From Alnus glutinosa (Eukaryota > Streptophyta > Magnoliopsida > Fagales > Betulaceae): a DNA stretch of 64,000 bases. Shown piece by piece: positions 51,948 to 62,474 of this stretch. Location: positions 1,678,001-1,742,000 of the forward strand of contig NC_084892.1 in the NCBI RefSeq assembly GCF_958979055.1, in the 5' to 3' direction. How positions within the stretch are numbered: position 1 is the stretch's first letter; each line of letters opens with the position of its first letter. A program made the translations under genes and the position numbers. A model generated the notes under the pieces. That model saw only the letters and a list, made by a program, of their open reading frames with translations, searched no databases and was not told the DNA's origin.

Positions 51948-54900
51948 ATGGTCGCTCACTCTAATGCTGTTTCTGAAGAAGATGACTGGCTTGCAGATAG
52001 TGGAGCCAACAATCACATTACCATAAACCTGGAAAACCTCTCCATCAACCAACCCTACAATGGAACAAAAGCTGTCACTGTTGGTAATGGTAGTGGTCTT
52101 TCAATTACACATACTCGTTCCACTTCTTTTAAAACACCAAACACTGTTTTACACTTTAAAGATGTTCTTTACTGCCCTCAAGCTTCTACAAACCTGCTAT
52201 CCATACAAAATTTTTGTAAGGATAATAGTTGTTTCTTTAAACTAACTGATTCCTATTTTCTTGTGAAGGACAATCTAACCAGGGAGATCCTTCTGTAGGG
52301 GCCCAGTGAAGGAGGCCTTTACCCAGTGAACCTGAAACAATTTTCTAAGAATAAGCTCCGTCGGTTCACTGCCTTTCTAGGAGTAAAAACCTCATCTTCT
52401 ACCTGGCATAGAAGACTTGGCCATCTACATTTTCGGATCCTTCAGCAAATAATAAATTCAAACCAGCTCCATGTAACAACCTCTAAGACTAATTCAGTTT
52501 GTATTGACTGTCATCTCACTAATAGTCGACGACTCCCCTTCCCTAATCACAAACTGTTAGTGAATTCCCCTTAGAGCTTGTTCATAGTGATGTTTGGACA
52601 TCTCCAATTTTTTCAATATGTGGATGCACATACTATGTTATTTTTGTTGACGACTTCTCTCTGTATACTTGATTGTTTCCTCTCAAACAAAAACCTGATG
52701 TGCTTACATGTTTTATTAAATTTAAATGCTTACTGGAAAATCTTCTATCTTGTAAAATCAAACAAATTCAAACTGATGGAGGTGGTGAATACAACTCTCA
52801 TCCTTTTAAACAATTCCTTGCTACTCACGGCATACACCACAAAATTACTTGCCCACACACCTCTCAGCAAAATGGGATTGCTGAAAGGAAGCATAGACAT
52901 GTCATTGAGACTAGCCTAGCTCTCCTTGCACAATCCCATCTACCACCTAAATTTTGGGTGGAAGCTTGTCTCACGGCTGTGTACCTCATAAATCGCATGC
53001 CCTCACACACACTGCAGAATCTCACCATTTATACCAAGCTATTTAAGGCTGAACCCTCTTACTCAGAATTGAGAGTGTTCAGGTGTGCATGCTATCCACA
53101 CCTTCGGCCTTACAATAAACACAAGTTAGAATTCAAGTGTAAACAGTGTATTTTTCTTGGCTATAGCTCCAACCATAAAGGCTATAAATGCATGGATCTG
53201 AACACCTCTCTAATTTATCTCTCCCGAAATGTTGTTTTTGATGAAAATCTTTTCTCTGCTCATACAAAGGCCACTGCTACACTGCCCTCTGCAAAGGATC
53301 ACTCTCCTCCACCAGGTATTGTGCTACTACCATCTCATTTTTTCTCTATTAACTCACTGCCTACTAGTCACACACGAGACACTACTGTTTGTCCTACTGA
53401 TGTTATAGGACTCTCACTGCATTCTACTGAACCTACCACACCCTCATCCGAGAACTTGGAAGACCATCCCCTCCCATCACTAGCGCCAGCCTCTTCTCCT
53501 TTAGTAGCCAGTTCTGCCGCAGACCCTTCTGCAGTTGCCCTGCCTATCGATTTTCCCCCAGTAGACCAGCCTGCCTCTCCTCTACAAGAGTCTCCAACAC
53601 CTCATTCCTTTCAGGATCCTCCCTCAATAGGCTTGGTCCCTGCCACTTCCCAGGCACCTCCTCCTCCGAGCAGCACCACCGTAACACCTATCACTCATCG
53701 TGTCACCCATTCCCAAATTGGGAACCTGAAACCCAAATCCTTCCATGACTTTAAACTATACACTGCCGCCAAACACCCTCTAAGATCATTCTTAGCCCAC
53801 ACTTTACCCCGTGAGCCCACCACTTACCTTTAGACCTTCTCCGATCCCAAATGGTGTACTGCTATGTAATCTGAATTTCAAGCTTTGCTAGACAATTACA
53901 CTTGGACCCTTTGCCCGAGACCCCTTCACCTCAATATTATCAAGAACAAGTGGGTGTACAAACTGAAACAAAACGTTGATGGGATAATCGATCGGTACAA
54001 AGCCCACCTTGTTGCTAAGGGCTTCCAACAACGTGATGGTATTGACTACGATGAGACCTTCAGTCTCGTCATCAAACCTGCCACCATTCGGCTCATCTTG
54101 GCTCTTGCTCTCAACTTCAACTAGCTGCTTAAACAACTCGATGTCTCCAATGCTTTCCTGCATGGAGTGCTCACCGAAGAGGTGTTCATGGAACAACCTC
54201 AAGGATTTGTTCATCCCGACTTCCCTAATCATGTTTGCAAACTCGGTAAGTTACTCTATGGCCTCAAGCAGTCCCCTAAAGCCTGGTTTCAAAGACTATC
54301 TGAGGCCATTCTTGACAGGGGCTTTGTTGGCTCTAAGGTGGACACTTCCCTATTCTTATTTCATGGTTCTACTGTTCATATTTTTCTTCTTGTATATGTT
54401 GACAACATTATTGTCACAGGAAATAATTTACCTGCTATTAACACCTTGATCTCAAGTTTGCAAGAAGAATTCAAGCTTAAGGACCTTGGCAACTTGTCCT
54501 ACTTTCTTGGCATCCATGTGCACCACAACACTTAGCATCTACACCTCAGTCAATCAAAGTACATCGTGGACCTGCTGCGGCATGTCAACATGGATGGTAC
54601 TAAGCCCTACTCGGCCACGTGTACCTCTGGCAAGCGGCTCATTGCATCAGATGGTGATCCTCTCCCTGAGCCTTCCCTGTACCACCACATCATTAGTGCC
54701 CTTCAGTATTGCACGCTTACAAGGCCCGGCATCTCCTTCACAGTCAACCAGCTGTGTCAGTTCCTTCATTGTCCCACACCCACCCATCTTAGTGCTGCTA
54801 AGCGTATGCTCTGTTATTTGAAAGGGACTTCTGATTTTGGTCTTCTCTTCACCAAGGGCTCCCTGCACCTCTATGCCTACTGTGACTCGGACTGGGCAGG

Positions 54901-55353
54901 GGACCCTTCAGATTGCAGGTCCACCGGTGGCTATGGGGTGTTTCTTGGCTCTAGCTTGATTTCCTGGCATGCCAAGAAGCAGCCTGTGGTCTCCCGCTCT
55001 AGCACCGAAGCAGAATATCGCTCCTTAGCCGTCACCATTGCCGAACTTTATTGGCTAAGGATGCTTTTTAGAGAACTTCAGGTCTGGCTTCCTACTCCTC
55101 CCAAGATCTAGTGTGATAATATAGGCGCCATTGCCCTGGCCTTACACCCCATATATCATGCTCGAACCAAGCACGTCGAAGTTGACTACCACTTTATCCG
55201 TGAAAAGGTACTCCACAAAGACATTGCCATTAACTACATCTCCACTCATGACCAACACGCTGATATCTTCACCAAAGGGCTTACCTTTGCCTGTTTTTTG
55301 TTTCTACGTGACAAGCTCATGGTCGTTGCCCCTCCCATTTGCTTGCGGGGGGC
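51948..55353 (+). pseudogene. copia pol (protease-integrase-RT-RNase H), inactivated
   Basis: Protease active site DSGA near 52000; WHRRLGH and a Cys pair of the integrase zinc region near 52400-52520; DDE residues in HSDVW, QTDGGGEY and NGIAERKHR; reverse transcriptase from about 53870 with the catalytic YVDD box changed to YVDN (about 54398); RNase H with CDSDWAGD, SSTEAEY, and the terminal ADIFTKGL. Defects: TAG 52296, a -1 frameshift near 52572, TGA 52670, TAG 53831, TAA 53867, TAG 54122, TAG 54533, TAG 55109. From the frameshift to 55353 a single frame persists, so point mutations dominate over indels. Confidence 0.93.
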
Positions 55354-55686
55354 TGTTAAGACAACTGTCCTTACTGTCCAAGGTGTCGCAGGTCATGGAA
55401 CCCCAGCTGTCCAATATGCACTAGATCATGACCATGCTGTCCAAAGGCACCTCAAATCCTGCATGCAATTCCTTACCTTGCGCAGCCAGCAACCAGCAAT
55501 CCATTCAGTCCATTCACAATCCCATGTATCACAAACCTACAATCACGCAATTAGCAGCAGCATCCTCCCAACATCCATATATTCCCTTACATGGCCAACG
55601 GTTATATATTGTCTAAATATTAGTCTTCCCTTTCCTTTTATAAATACAGTACTCTTTCCATGTATCTCCCTTTCCTTTGTTTTGCA
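55354..55686 (+). repeat. 3' LTR of copia element, internally deleted
   Basis: 333 bp, TGTTAAGACAACTGTCC...TTTTGCA. Relative to the 5' LTR it lacks about 124 bp including the TATA box, and about 20 bp near 55500. Target duplication GTTAC follows. Confidence 0.93.
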
Positions 55687-56061
55687 GTTACTTGAGGTAG
55701 TGGGCATGGGTACGTGTCTGGAATTATGGGAAGGTGAATAGAAGTCAGTGACTACTAGGGGGATATGTCGTGTTTATCAAAAAAGGAACCAACAAGATTT
55801 TTAAGAAACAAAATCAACTGCATCCCATGCACAATCCGAGTATTCATAAAAACATTTTTTTTTTTTTTGGTTGTCATTTTAGTTAATCGTACAAGAGTTT
55901 GAACACAAAAAGCGAGTTCTCGTCTGGAATAAGCTGTCTTCTTCTGAAGAGTTTTGACCCAGCCAGGATTTTATGATTCTGTTTAGTATACAATTTCGTA
56001 GATGGAAGAGGCAGCAATCATGGACTACGAATGCATGGTAGTGGCAGCATAATCACAGCCC

Positions 56062-56164
56062 CATTTCTGTGAGGAAATGCCGAAGTGGGGTTGTCACAGT
56101 TTGAGCTTTTGAGGGATGTTTGACACTCAGATCTGTGGATCTCTCTACCCCAACCATTGTTATT

Positions 56165-56239
<75 letters not shown>

Positions 56240-56467
56240 CTAAAGAGTGAAAAGTTAGAAAGGGAGAATCTAAATAGACATTCCACTTCCTCCCAAACAA
56301 CGTAAAAGGAAGAAAACATTTGCTTCAAAGGTTTGGTTCAGAAATTCCTTAGATTTTACCAAAACGACATAGTTTGGTTTAAAAAAATATCCAAAACCAT
56401 CTCAGACCTCCATTTATTTTACAGCAGATGTGCTACAGTTTTAAACTACAGCACCGAAGCCGGATCT
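56062..56467. repeat. right TIR of the MULE-like element, with (GA)n expansion
   Basis: Inverse of 38854-39165. A GA microsatellite of about 70 bases (56168-56237) sits where the left TIR has only a short CT run, which explains the length difference. Confidence 0.85.
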
Positions 56468-56502
56468 GTAAGGGAAACATCACTCTAAGTTAGGTGTACA
56501 GG

Positions 56503-56616
56503 TGTCCCCAAAGGATAGCTCAATCAGTTGGAGACCATGCCTCATGAAGTGGAGGTCATTAGTTCGAATCCTCCCTCCCTACTTATGTGGACAAACGAAA
56601 AAAGAAAAAGAAAAAG
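56503..56616 (+). mobile_element. tRNA-derived SINE, absent from segment B
   Basis: A box A-like GGATAGCTCAATCAGTTGG and box B AGTTCGAATCC show tRNA ancestry; it ends in an A-rich tail (GAAAAAAGAAAAAGAAAAAG). Flanked by GTTAGGTGTACAGG (56489-56502) and GTTAGGTATACAGG (56617-56630), one mismatch. Segment B has a single copy of this 14-mer near 60345. At 114 bp it is short, with almost no body behind the tRNA part. Confidence 0.88.
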
Positions 56617-56676
56617 GTTAGGTATACAGGTTAATGACTTGTATTTTACAAGTCTTGAGGTGGGCTCCAGTTTGTA

Positions 56677-56683
<7 letters not shown>

Positions 56684-56718
<35 letters not shown>
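56684..56718. repeat. (ATT)n microsatellite
   Basis: About eleven ATT units; segment B has a shorter run at the same place, split by the MITE at 60428. Confidence 0.9.
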
Positions 56719-57840
56719 TATCTTTTTCACTTCTTTTGTCTCAACCGTAGGGAGAAGTTTACATAACACTTCACCTCAACTCACTTATTTAAGTTATTTA
56801 CAAGACTTAACATATTGGGTAATTTATAAAAAGAAGAGTAGTGAGAGGCAGGAACTTCGGGGCCTCGGGCAATACTCAGTAGAGAAAAAACCAAAAAGAG
56901 AGAGACGTAAGAGTTATCTCACGATTGGAGTGCTGAAAGGCTTAGAGAATTAAGAGATTATTTTTATCTTTTGTATTTAATTCTAAATTCTCTTTTGTGT
57001 GAAAGTAAGATTTGAGTGTGTCGCGGCTTTTGATAGTGAATTTCTTTCGGGTCGTTTCCGCCAGTAGATGTAGGCTTATTAAGTGGAACCACTTAAATCT
57101 TGATGTTTTGTGTCATTGTGTTATTCTGCCATTTTTCGCTTCTTAACTAATCCCTAAAATTAGTTTTGTCACAACATTAGGTGAGGGTCTTCTTTGGAAA
57201 ATGCTCTATTTTCTAAATTTTCATCCCCAAAAGTGGTTTTCAAATGATGTGTCACCATCCTATGAGATGAGGACATATTTTTCAAAATAGTATATCTCAT
57301 CTATAATTGACACATCATTTGAGAATCAACTTTTAAGAAAAAAAAAAAATTGGTAAGCGTCTTCTTTATATTGGATGCTACTTAAATTATCTTTAAAAAA
57401 TTAACTGATACCTTTCTAACTTTAAGAAGTCATTTGAAATTTTTAAATATGAAGGAAGAATTTGATCAAATGTGAAATTTCAATGGCCACTTAAACAATT
57501 TTTCCTAATTATTATTACAAATTTCTTACAAATTAATATGGTAATACTTACATGTGAGACTTATTACATTTTCCATAAAACAATTAAATCTACCAAAATT
57601 AACACTTAAAAATTGGGTAGTTGTTGTGTATGTTATTTGACTTGAGAAACTCTAGATTCTGTAGGGATAGATTCATAAATATTATTATTAATGTATTCTT
57701 TGATATTCTCTTCTGATCAGTTGGACTAGAATTTAATTATATCGCGCGGAGAATGTAATTAGGCTTTAATTATTGGTTGCTTTGTAATTAGTTTTCATCG
57801 TGATTCGTGAGTACTGTCTTCCCTTCCACAAGGTGCTATT

Positions 57841-58177
57841 GGTCTTGTTTGGCAAAAACAGGTATATAACAGAGTAGTGGGTTGTTAATTTTGAAATTAG
57901 TAGAAAGTGATAATGTGATATAAAGGAAAAAAAAAAAAAATTGTATAGAAAAGTGAAAAAGTTTTGTATTGTAGTGATTTTTTTTTTTATTTGAATAGTA
58001 ATAAAAAATTATTAATGTGATATAAAAAGTAAAAAAAAGTGGAAATGTTTTGATGTTGATCTTTATTAGAAAATATGAAAAAGTAAAAAAAAAAAAAGAA
58101 AAAAGAAAAAAGAAAGAAAGTACGTGAACAGTAAAATGCACTACTGTGTTCCGTTCACATTCTTGCCAAACAACCCC
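57841..58177. mobile_element. MITE, TTGTTTGGCAAA family, absent from segment B
   Basis: Ends GGTCTTGTTTGGCAAAAAC and, inverted, GGGGTTGTTTGGCAAGAAT. Flanked by ATT at 57838-57840 and 58178-58180; segment B (about 61475) reads GCTATTAGTACT with no insert. Same family as 14280-14566 and 62086-62349. Confidence 0.85.
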
Positions 58178-58272
58178 ATTAGTACTTGGTGGTTAGGTTC
58201 TAGGGTTGGTGCGCTCAGCCCCTAGCGGACCCCTACCTTCCCTTATAGAAAAGTCTCTTTTTTTTTCTTTCT

Positions 58273-58311
<39 letters not shown>

Positions 58312-58481
58312 CAGTATTGTTTTTAAAATTTAGACTAACTGGTAGTTTAGTAGTCAACCTGTACGTAATACTTATGCTATATTTTATTTCATTGATTCAT
58401 GCATGATGAGAGCCGCAATCGATTAAAAATAATAATGATGTTGGCGGTACCATTTATTTCTGAGGTGATAATGGAATACTA

Positions 58482-59118
58482 CTTTTCTTTTTCTTTTTTT
58501 CTTTTTTTAACAATAAGATTTGAGTATTTCATCGATTAAAGATCACGAGCATAAATCTCTTATATCAAAAAGCATAAAGCTCTACAAAATCATAGACACA
58601 TGTTATAAAATTACATAATTATAGATACAAACAAAATTTTTACAATAAAGTACTATATATGACTTTCATTTTCCGCAAACCCATGTATAAAAATAGTTAA
58701 AGAGCATATCTGCTCCAAGGAGACTAGATCTAAGACAATGATAGCCAAATATCCTATAATTTATTTATTATTATTTTTTTTTTTAAAAAAATGGCCGTGA
58801 GAGATAACCTTTCACATCTGACTAATCTTCATCACATAGATCACCCATGCGAATAGATCTAAAGAGAATAAAACTCTTATATATTCAAAGTAAAAACACA
58901 ACCAGCAAACAACAGCAACGTCCAGGGAGGAAATGAACGGCACAACACGGAGGTAGATGGACAAATGCATAACGGAGATGCCAAAATTATTGATTTGGTT
59001 GGATGACACCTACAAACAAAATAAAAATCCAGAATGGGAGGGGGAAGGTAAGAGAAGGGAGTAGAAAGGGAAAGGGAGAAGAGGAGGGAGCAGATCTACT
59101 CCTTCCTTCTCTCAGATC
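58482..59118 (-). mobile_element. poly(A) retroposon, minus strand, 13-bp TSD
   Basis: Perfect direct repeat TAATGGAATACTA at 58469-58481 and 59119-59131. The left edge is T-rich (minus-strand poly(A)). The 637-bp body has no coding region and looks like a 5'-truncated LINE 3' end. Confidence 0.8.
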
Positions 59119-60087
59119 TAATGGAATACTATATTTAAAGAGACATGTTTGTGAATAAATTATCCATTCCAGTATTTCTATGGATGGAGGAATTCTGCAT
59201 AGGATAATTAAAGATGTAGTAGGTAATCATTTCACATACCAAACATATATATTCTCAATCATTTTACAAAGAGAAATGATATATAAAGTTATAAATCATA
59301 TTTTTATTCTACATGAATTAAACCCAAAATCAAAAAGAAAGAAGAAATATTGGGCCATGTTTTTATCGTCTTATGCACAAACCAATCACCAAAAAATATT
59401 TTTAGAGAATTTTTTTTAAAAAAATTGTTGAAAATATCTCCCTACAAAAAACATCTTACGTTTATTTTTTAACGGAGCTTAAGTTTGATTTGACACTGGT
59501 AATTAAATTGCTGAATTAAGATATCTTAAATGAAAATAATTCGTTTTGTGAATGGACACCATACAAATACCGTTAAATAAAATAACGTAAAATATTGACA
59601 ATCAAATAAATCTCTCCACTTGGCATGTTTCACTACAAGTTTTTGTTGTTATCATCAAGTATTTATATTTTTGTTTGAACCTGCTTGTTCGAATAATTCA
59701 TTTTTCTTTATTCTTTTTTGTTTGTGAATGTGTTTATCCAAATAAAATACGATTTGAGCTCCAACTCATTCATTTTATATGTACGTTTTCAGTCAGTTAT
59801 GTTTCCTTAAGACGATCGTACAATTAACTTATATTTAAATATCTTATAACATAAAAGAACCATCAACAAACGTATGATATAAGTTAGGAAAAATATATTT
59901 ACACAACATACACTACACAATTTTTACACAACACACTTATATGGGATGCGACCCATGTGAATGGGACCCACCACATAGGTCCCACCTAATGTGAGTGTAT
60001 TGTGTAAAAACCGTGTAGTGTGTTACATCCCCTCTTACATTGTTTCGGTCCCATGCATGTAAGTCCTACGTGTGGGACCCACACAAT

Positions 60088-60280
60088 TAGGGACAGAGCT
60101 AAGATTTAAGATTTGGAGGGCTCAAATTAAAAAAAAAAAAAAATTGGAAGGGCCAAAACTAAAAAAATAAAAAAAAATTTATGGGTAAAATTTTTTAATT
60201 TTTAATTTTTTAGGATTTTTTTTTTTTTTTGGAAAACCTCAGGCCTTGGGGGGCCAAGGCTTGGGGTAGCTCCGCCCCTG
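60088..60280. mobile_element. hAT-type MITE, 8-bp TSD, absent from segment A
   Basis: Left end TAGGGACAGAGCTA; right end inverted CAGGGGCGGAGCTA, the common plant hAT terminus. Perfect 8-bp duplication CACACAAT at 60080-60087 and 60281-60288. Segment A (about 38805) has one CACACAAT and no insert. No ORF. Confidence 0.9.
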
Positions 60281-60427
60281 CACACAATATGAAAGGGGGT
60301 TATGTAAGAGTTGTGTGTGGATTGTAAGGAAAACATCACTCTAAGTTAGGTGTACAGGTTGATGACTTGTATTTTACAAGTCTTGAGGTGGGCTCCAGTT
60401 TTTATTATTTATTATTTGTTATTATTA

Positions 60428-60574
60428 GAGAAATGCTAAAAATACTTATAGTGTACAACAAGTGCACTACCACAAGGCACAATGGAGTGTGACCCACACA
60501 TTGGGTTCCACCCCATTAATGTGTCTTGTGATAGTGCACTTGTTGTGCACTATGAGTATATGTATCATTCCCCT
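60428..60574. mobile_element. hairpin MITE, 9-bp TSD, absent from segment A
   Basis: Inverted arms around ATAGTGTACAACAAGTGCACT and its complement; the left end is GAGAAATGCTAAAAATAC. Flanked by TTATTATTA at 60419-60427 and 60575-60583, within an ATT-rich site, so the duplication is suggestive only. Terminal AATGCT resembles 35236-35417. Confidence 0.75.
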
Positions 60575-61544
60575 TATTATTATTTATCTTTTTCACTTCT
60601 TATGTCTCACCTTTTGGATATGAGTGGTTTTCTCTGTACTACTTTTTGTACTCTACTATTTTGATAGTAAATTTCTTTCGGGTCGTCTTCGCCTGTAGAT
60701 GTAGGCTTATTAAGCGGAACCATTTAAATCTTGATATCTTGTTTGATTGTGTTATTTTATATTCTGCCATTTTTTGCTTCTTAAGTAATCGCTAAAATTA
60801 GTTTTGTCACAACATTAGGTGAGTGTCTTATTTGGAAAACGCTCTATTTTCTAAATTTTCATCCCCAAAAGTGGTTCTCAAATGATGTGTCACCATCCCA
60901 TGAGATGATGACACATTTTTCAAAATAGTAGATCTCATCGATAATTGACACATCATTTGAGAATCAACTTTTAAGAAAAAAAAAATTGATAAGCGTCTTC
61001 TTTATATTGGATGCTACTTAAATTATCTTTAAAAAATTAACTGATACCTTTCAAACTTTAAGAAGTCATTTGAAATTTTTAAATTTGAAGAAAGAATTTG
61101 ATCAAATGTGAAATTTCAATGGCCACTTAAACAATTTTTCCTAATTATTATTATAAATTTCTTACAAATTAATATGGTAATACTTACATGTGAGACTTAT
61201 TGCATTTTCCACTAAACAATATTTAAATCTACAAAAATTAAAACTTAAAAATTGGGTAGTTGTTGTGTATGTTATTTGACTTGACAAACTCTAGATTTTA
61301 TATGGATAGATTCATAAATATTATTATCAATGTATTCGTTGATATCCTCTTCTGATCAGTTGGACTAGAATTTAATTATATCGCACAAAGAATGTAATTA
61401 GGCTTTAATTATTGGTTGCTTTGCAATTAGTTTTCATCGTGATTCGTGAGTACAGTCTTCCCTTCTTCATGGTGCTATTAGTACTTGCTGGTTAGGTTAT
61501 AGGGTTGGTGCGCTCAGCCCCTTGCGGAGCCATACCTTCTCTTA

Positions 61545-61905
61545 GAGTATTCACAACAACTTCTTTAAAAGGGGTCTGTTCTCTAAAATTTAGGAAAAAT
61601 TTCAAGAAAGTTACAAAAACTCCTCCACAGTTTTTGTTTCACTGGGAAGTGAATAGTATTTTCCAATGTATTGGGAAGCACTATTCACTTCCTATTCAAT
61701 TGTTTATTTACAAAATATATTATTTATCTCCTACTTTATCTTCTCTTTCCTGCTTTTAATTAAAGTAAAAGTATATATATATATATATATATATATATTT
61801 TAATGATATACAGAAAAATGAAGGGAAGGTGCTGTGGGGTGTTTTTTGATAGGAAAGTAAAAAGTAGTTTTAGAAAAAATGGTTAGGAAATTGCTGAGAA
61901 TGCTC
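61545..61905. mobile_element. PIF/Harbinger-type (Tourist-like) MITE, TTA TSD, absent from segment A
   Basis: Left end GAGTATTCACAACAAC, right end inverted GAGCATTCTCAGCAA. Flanked by TTA at 61542-61544 and 61906-61908; segment A reads CTTCCCTTATAGAAAAG without insert. A TA run lies inside (about 61773-61797). No transposase. Confidence 0.88.
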
Positions 61906-62085
61906 TTATAGAAAAGTCTCATTTTTTTTTTTAAGTATTGTTTTTAAGATTTAGACTGACCGGTAGTCTAGCGTAGCATGTATATGATGCAAGTTAGCTT
62001 ATTGAATGATTTGGAAACGCATCCTCTTTCTATTATCTATGATGGTCAAATTACTGCCATGTTAATTAGTAACTCTAAAATTGTA

Positions 62086-62349
62086 CGAGCTTATTTGATA
62101 TGTAATTGTGTTGTGGAATATTTGTTTGAATAGTAATAAGAAGTGATTGATGTGATATAAAATTTGAGAATGATCTATAAAAAAGTGAAAAAGTTTTGTT
62201 TTGTAATAAGTTTTTTTATTTGAATAGTAATAAAAAATTATTGATGTGATATAAGAAGTGTAAAAAAATTAGAATGTTTTTTATTTGATTTTTTTGGGAA
62301 AAGTGAAAATAAATAGATAGAGATTTAAAATGGTTTGCCAAACTAACTC
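62086..62349. mobile_element. MITE, TTGTTTGGCAAA family
   Basis: Starts CGAGCTTATTTGATATG, contains TTGATGTGATATAA twice, and ends TTTGCCAAACTAACTC. Flanked by GTA at 62083-62085 and 62350-62352. The left terminus is more decayed than in the other copies. Confidence 0.65.
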
Positions 62350-62474
62350 GTAAGAATCTTAGAGATATATGATAGACGAGGGAGGAGGGAGGAGGTTCAG
62401 ATTTTCCTCCAATTATACCCCTTAAAGTCGTTCCAAACACAAACCGTTAGAAGATGACTTTTCACTTATAAGCC

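Larger units (their letters stand above)
39630..55686 (+). mobile_element. degenerate Ty1/copia LTR retrotransposon, carrying nested insertions
   Basis: Bounded by LTRs 39630-40106 and 55354-55686, both TG...CA, and by a 5-bp target duplication GTTAC (39625-39629, 55687-55691). An initiator-Met primer site directly follows the 5' LTR. Order of remnants: gag, protease, integrase, reverse transcriptase, RNase H, the Ty1/copia order. Gag is split by a second LTR element (40308-49244) and a solo LTR (49551-51313). About 5.4 kb of native sequence remains. It has several stops and at least one frameshift and cannot be autonomous. Confidence 0.95.
38854..56467. mobile_element. 17.6-kb TIR insertion: non-autonomous MULE filled with nested elements
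   Basis: Inverted repeats of about 310 bp (38854-39165) and 405 bp (56062-56467, longer through a GA microsatellite) bound this segment; both read (A)GA(A)TC(T/C)GGCTT inward, then GTAGTTTAAAACT and CTGTAAAATAAATGGAGG. The flanks are 9-bp repeats, GCAAGGGAA (38845-38853) and GTAAGGGAA (56468-56476), one mismatch. Segment B carries the uninterrupted site near 60325. Long TIRs plus a 9-bp duplication indicate a MULE. With the retroposon and the copia element taken out, about 1.3 kb remains and shows no transposase, so it moved in trans. Confidence 0.85.
56468..58300. repeat. segment A, right part (duplicate of 60326-61975)
   Basis: Collinear with segment B: AACATCACTCTAAGTTAGG, GTGTCACCATCC, CACATCATTTGAGAATCAAC and GGTTGGTGCGCTCAGCCCC blocks occur in both. 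Differences are mostly discrete insertions (SINE 56503, MITE 57841 in A; others in B). Confidence 0.85.
59317..61975. repeat. segment B (duplicate of segment A, with the empty MULE site)
   Basis: Runs from AATTAAACCCAAAATC through the site near 60325 (GATTGTAAGGAAAACATC) that is uninterrupted here but holds the 17.6-kb insertion in A. B has its own insertions at 60088, 60428 and 61545. Confidence 0.88.

Noticed and set aside
38854..56467. Autonomous MULE transposase in the 17.6-kb element
   Set aside because: No MURA-like transposase or other transposase-like frame was seen in the non-nested parts (39166-39629, 55692-56061).
56508..56590. tRNA gene
   Set aside because: Box A and B are present, but the sequence does not pair into a full cloverleaf by eye, and it has an A-rich tail and target repeats, so it is a SINE.
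60482..60664. 60-residue + strand ORF
   Set aside because: Lies across a hairpin MITE and its flank; no coding character.
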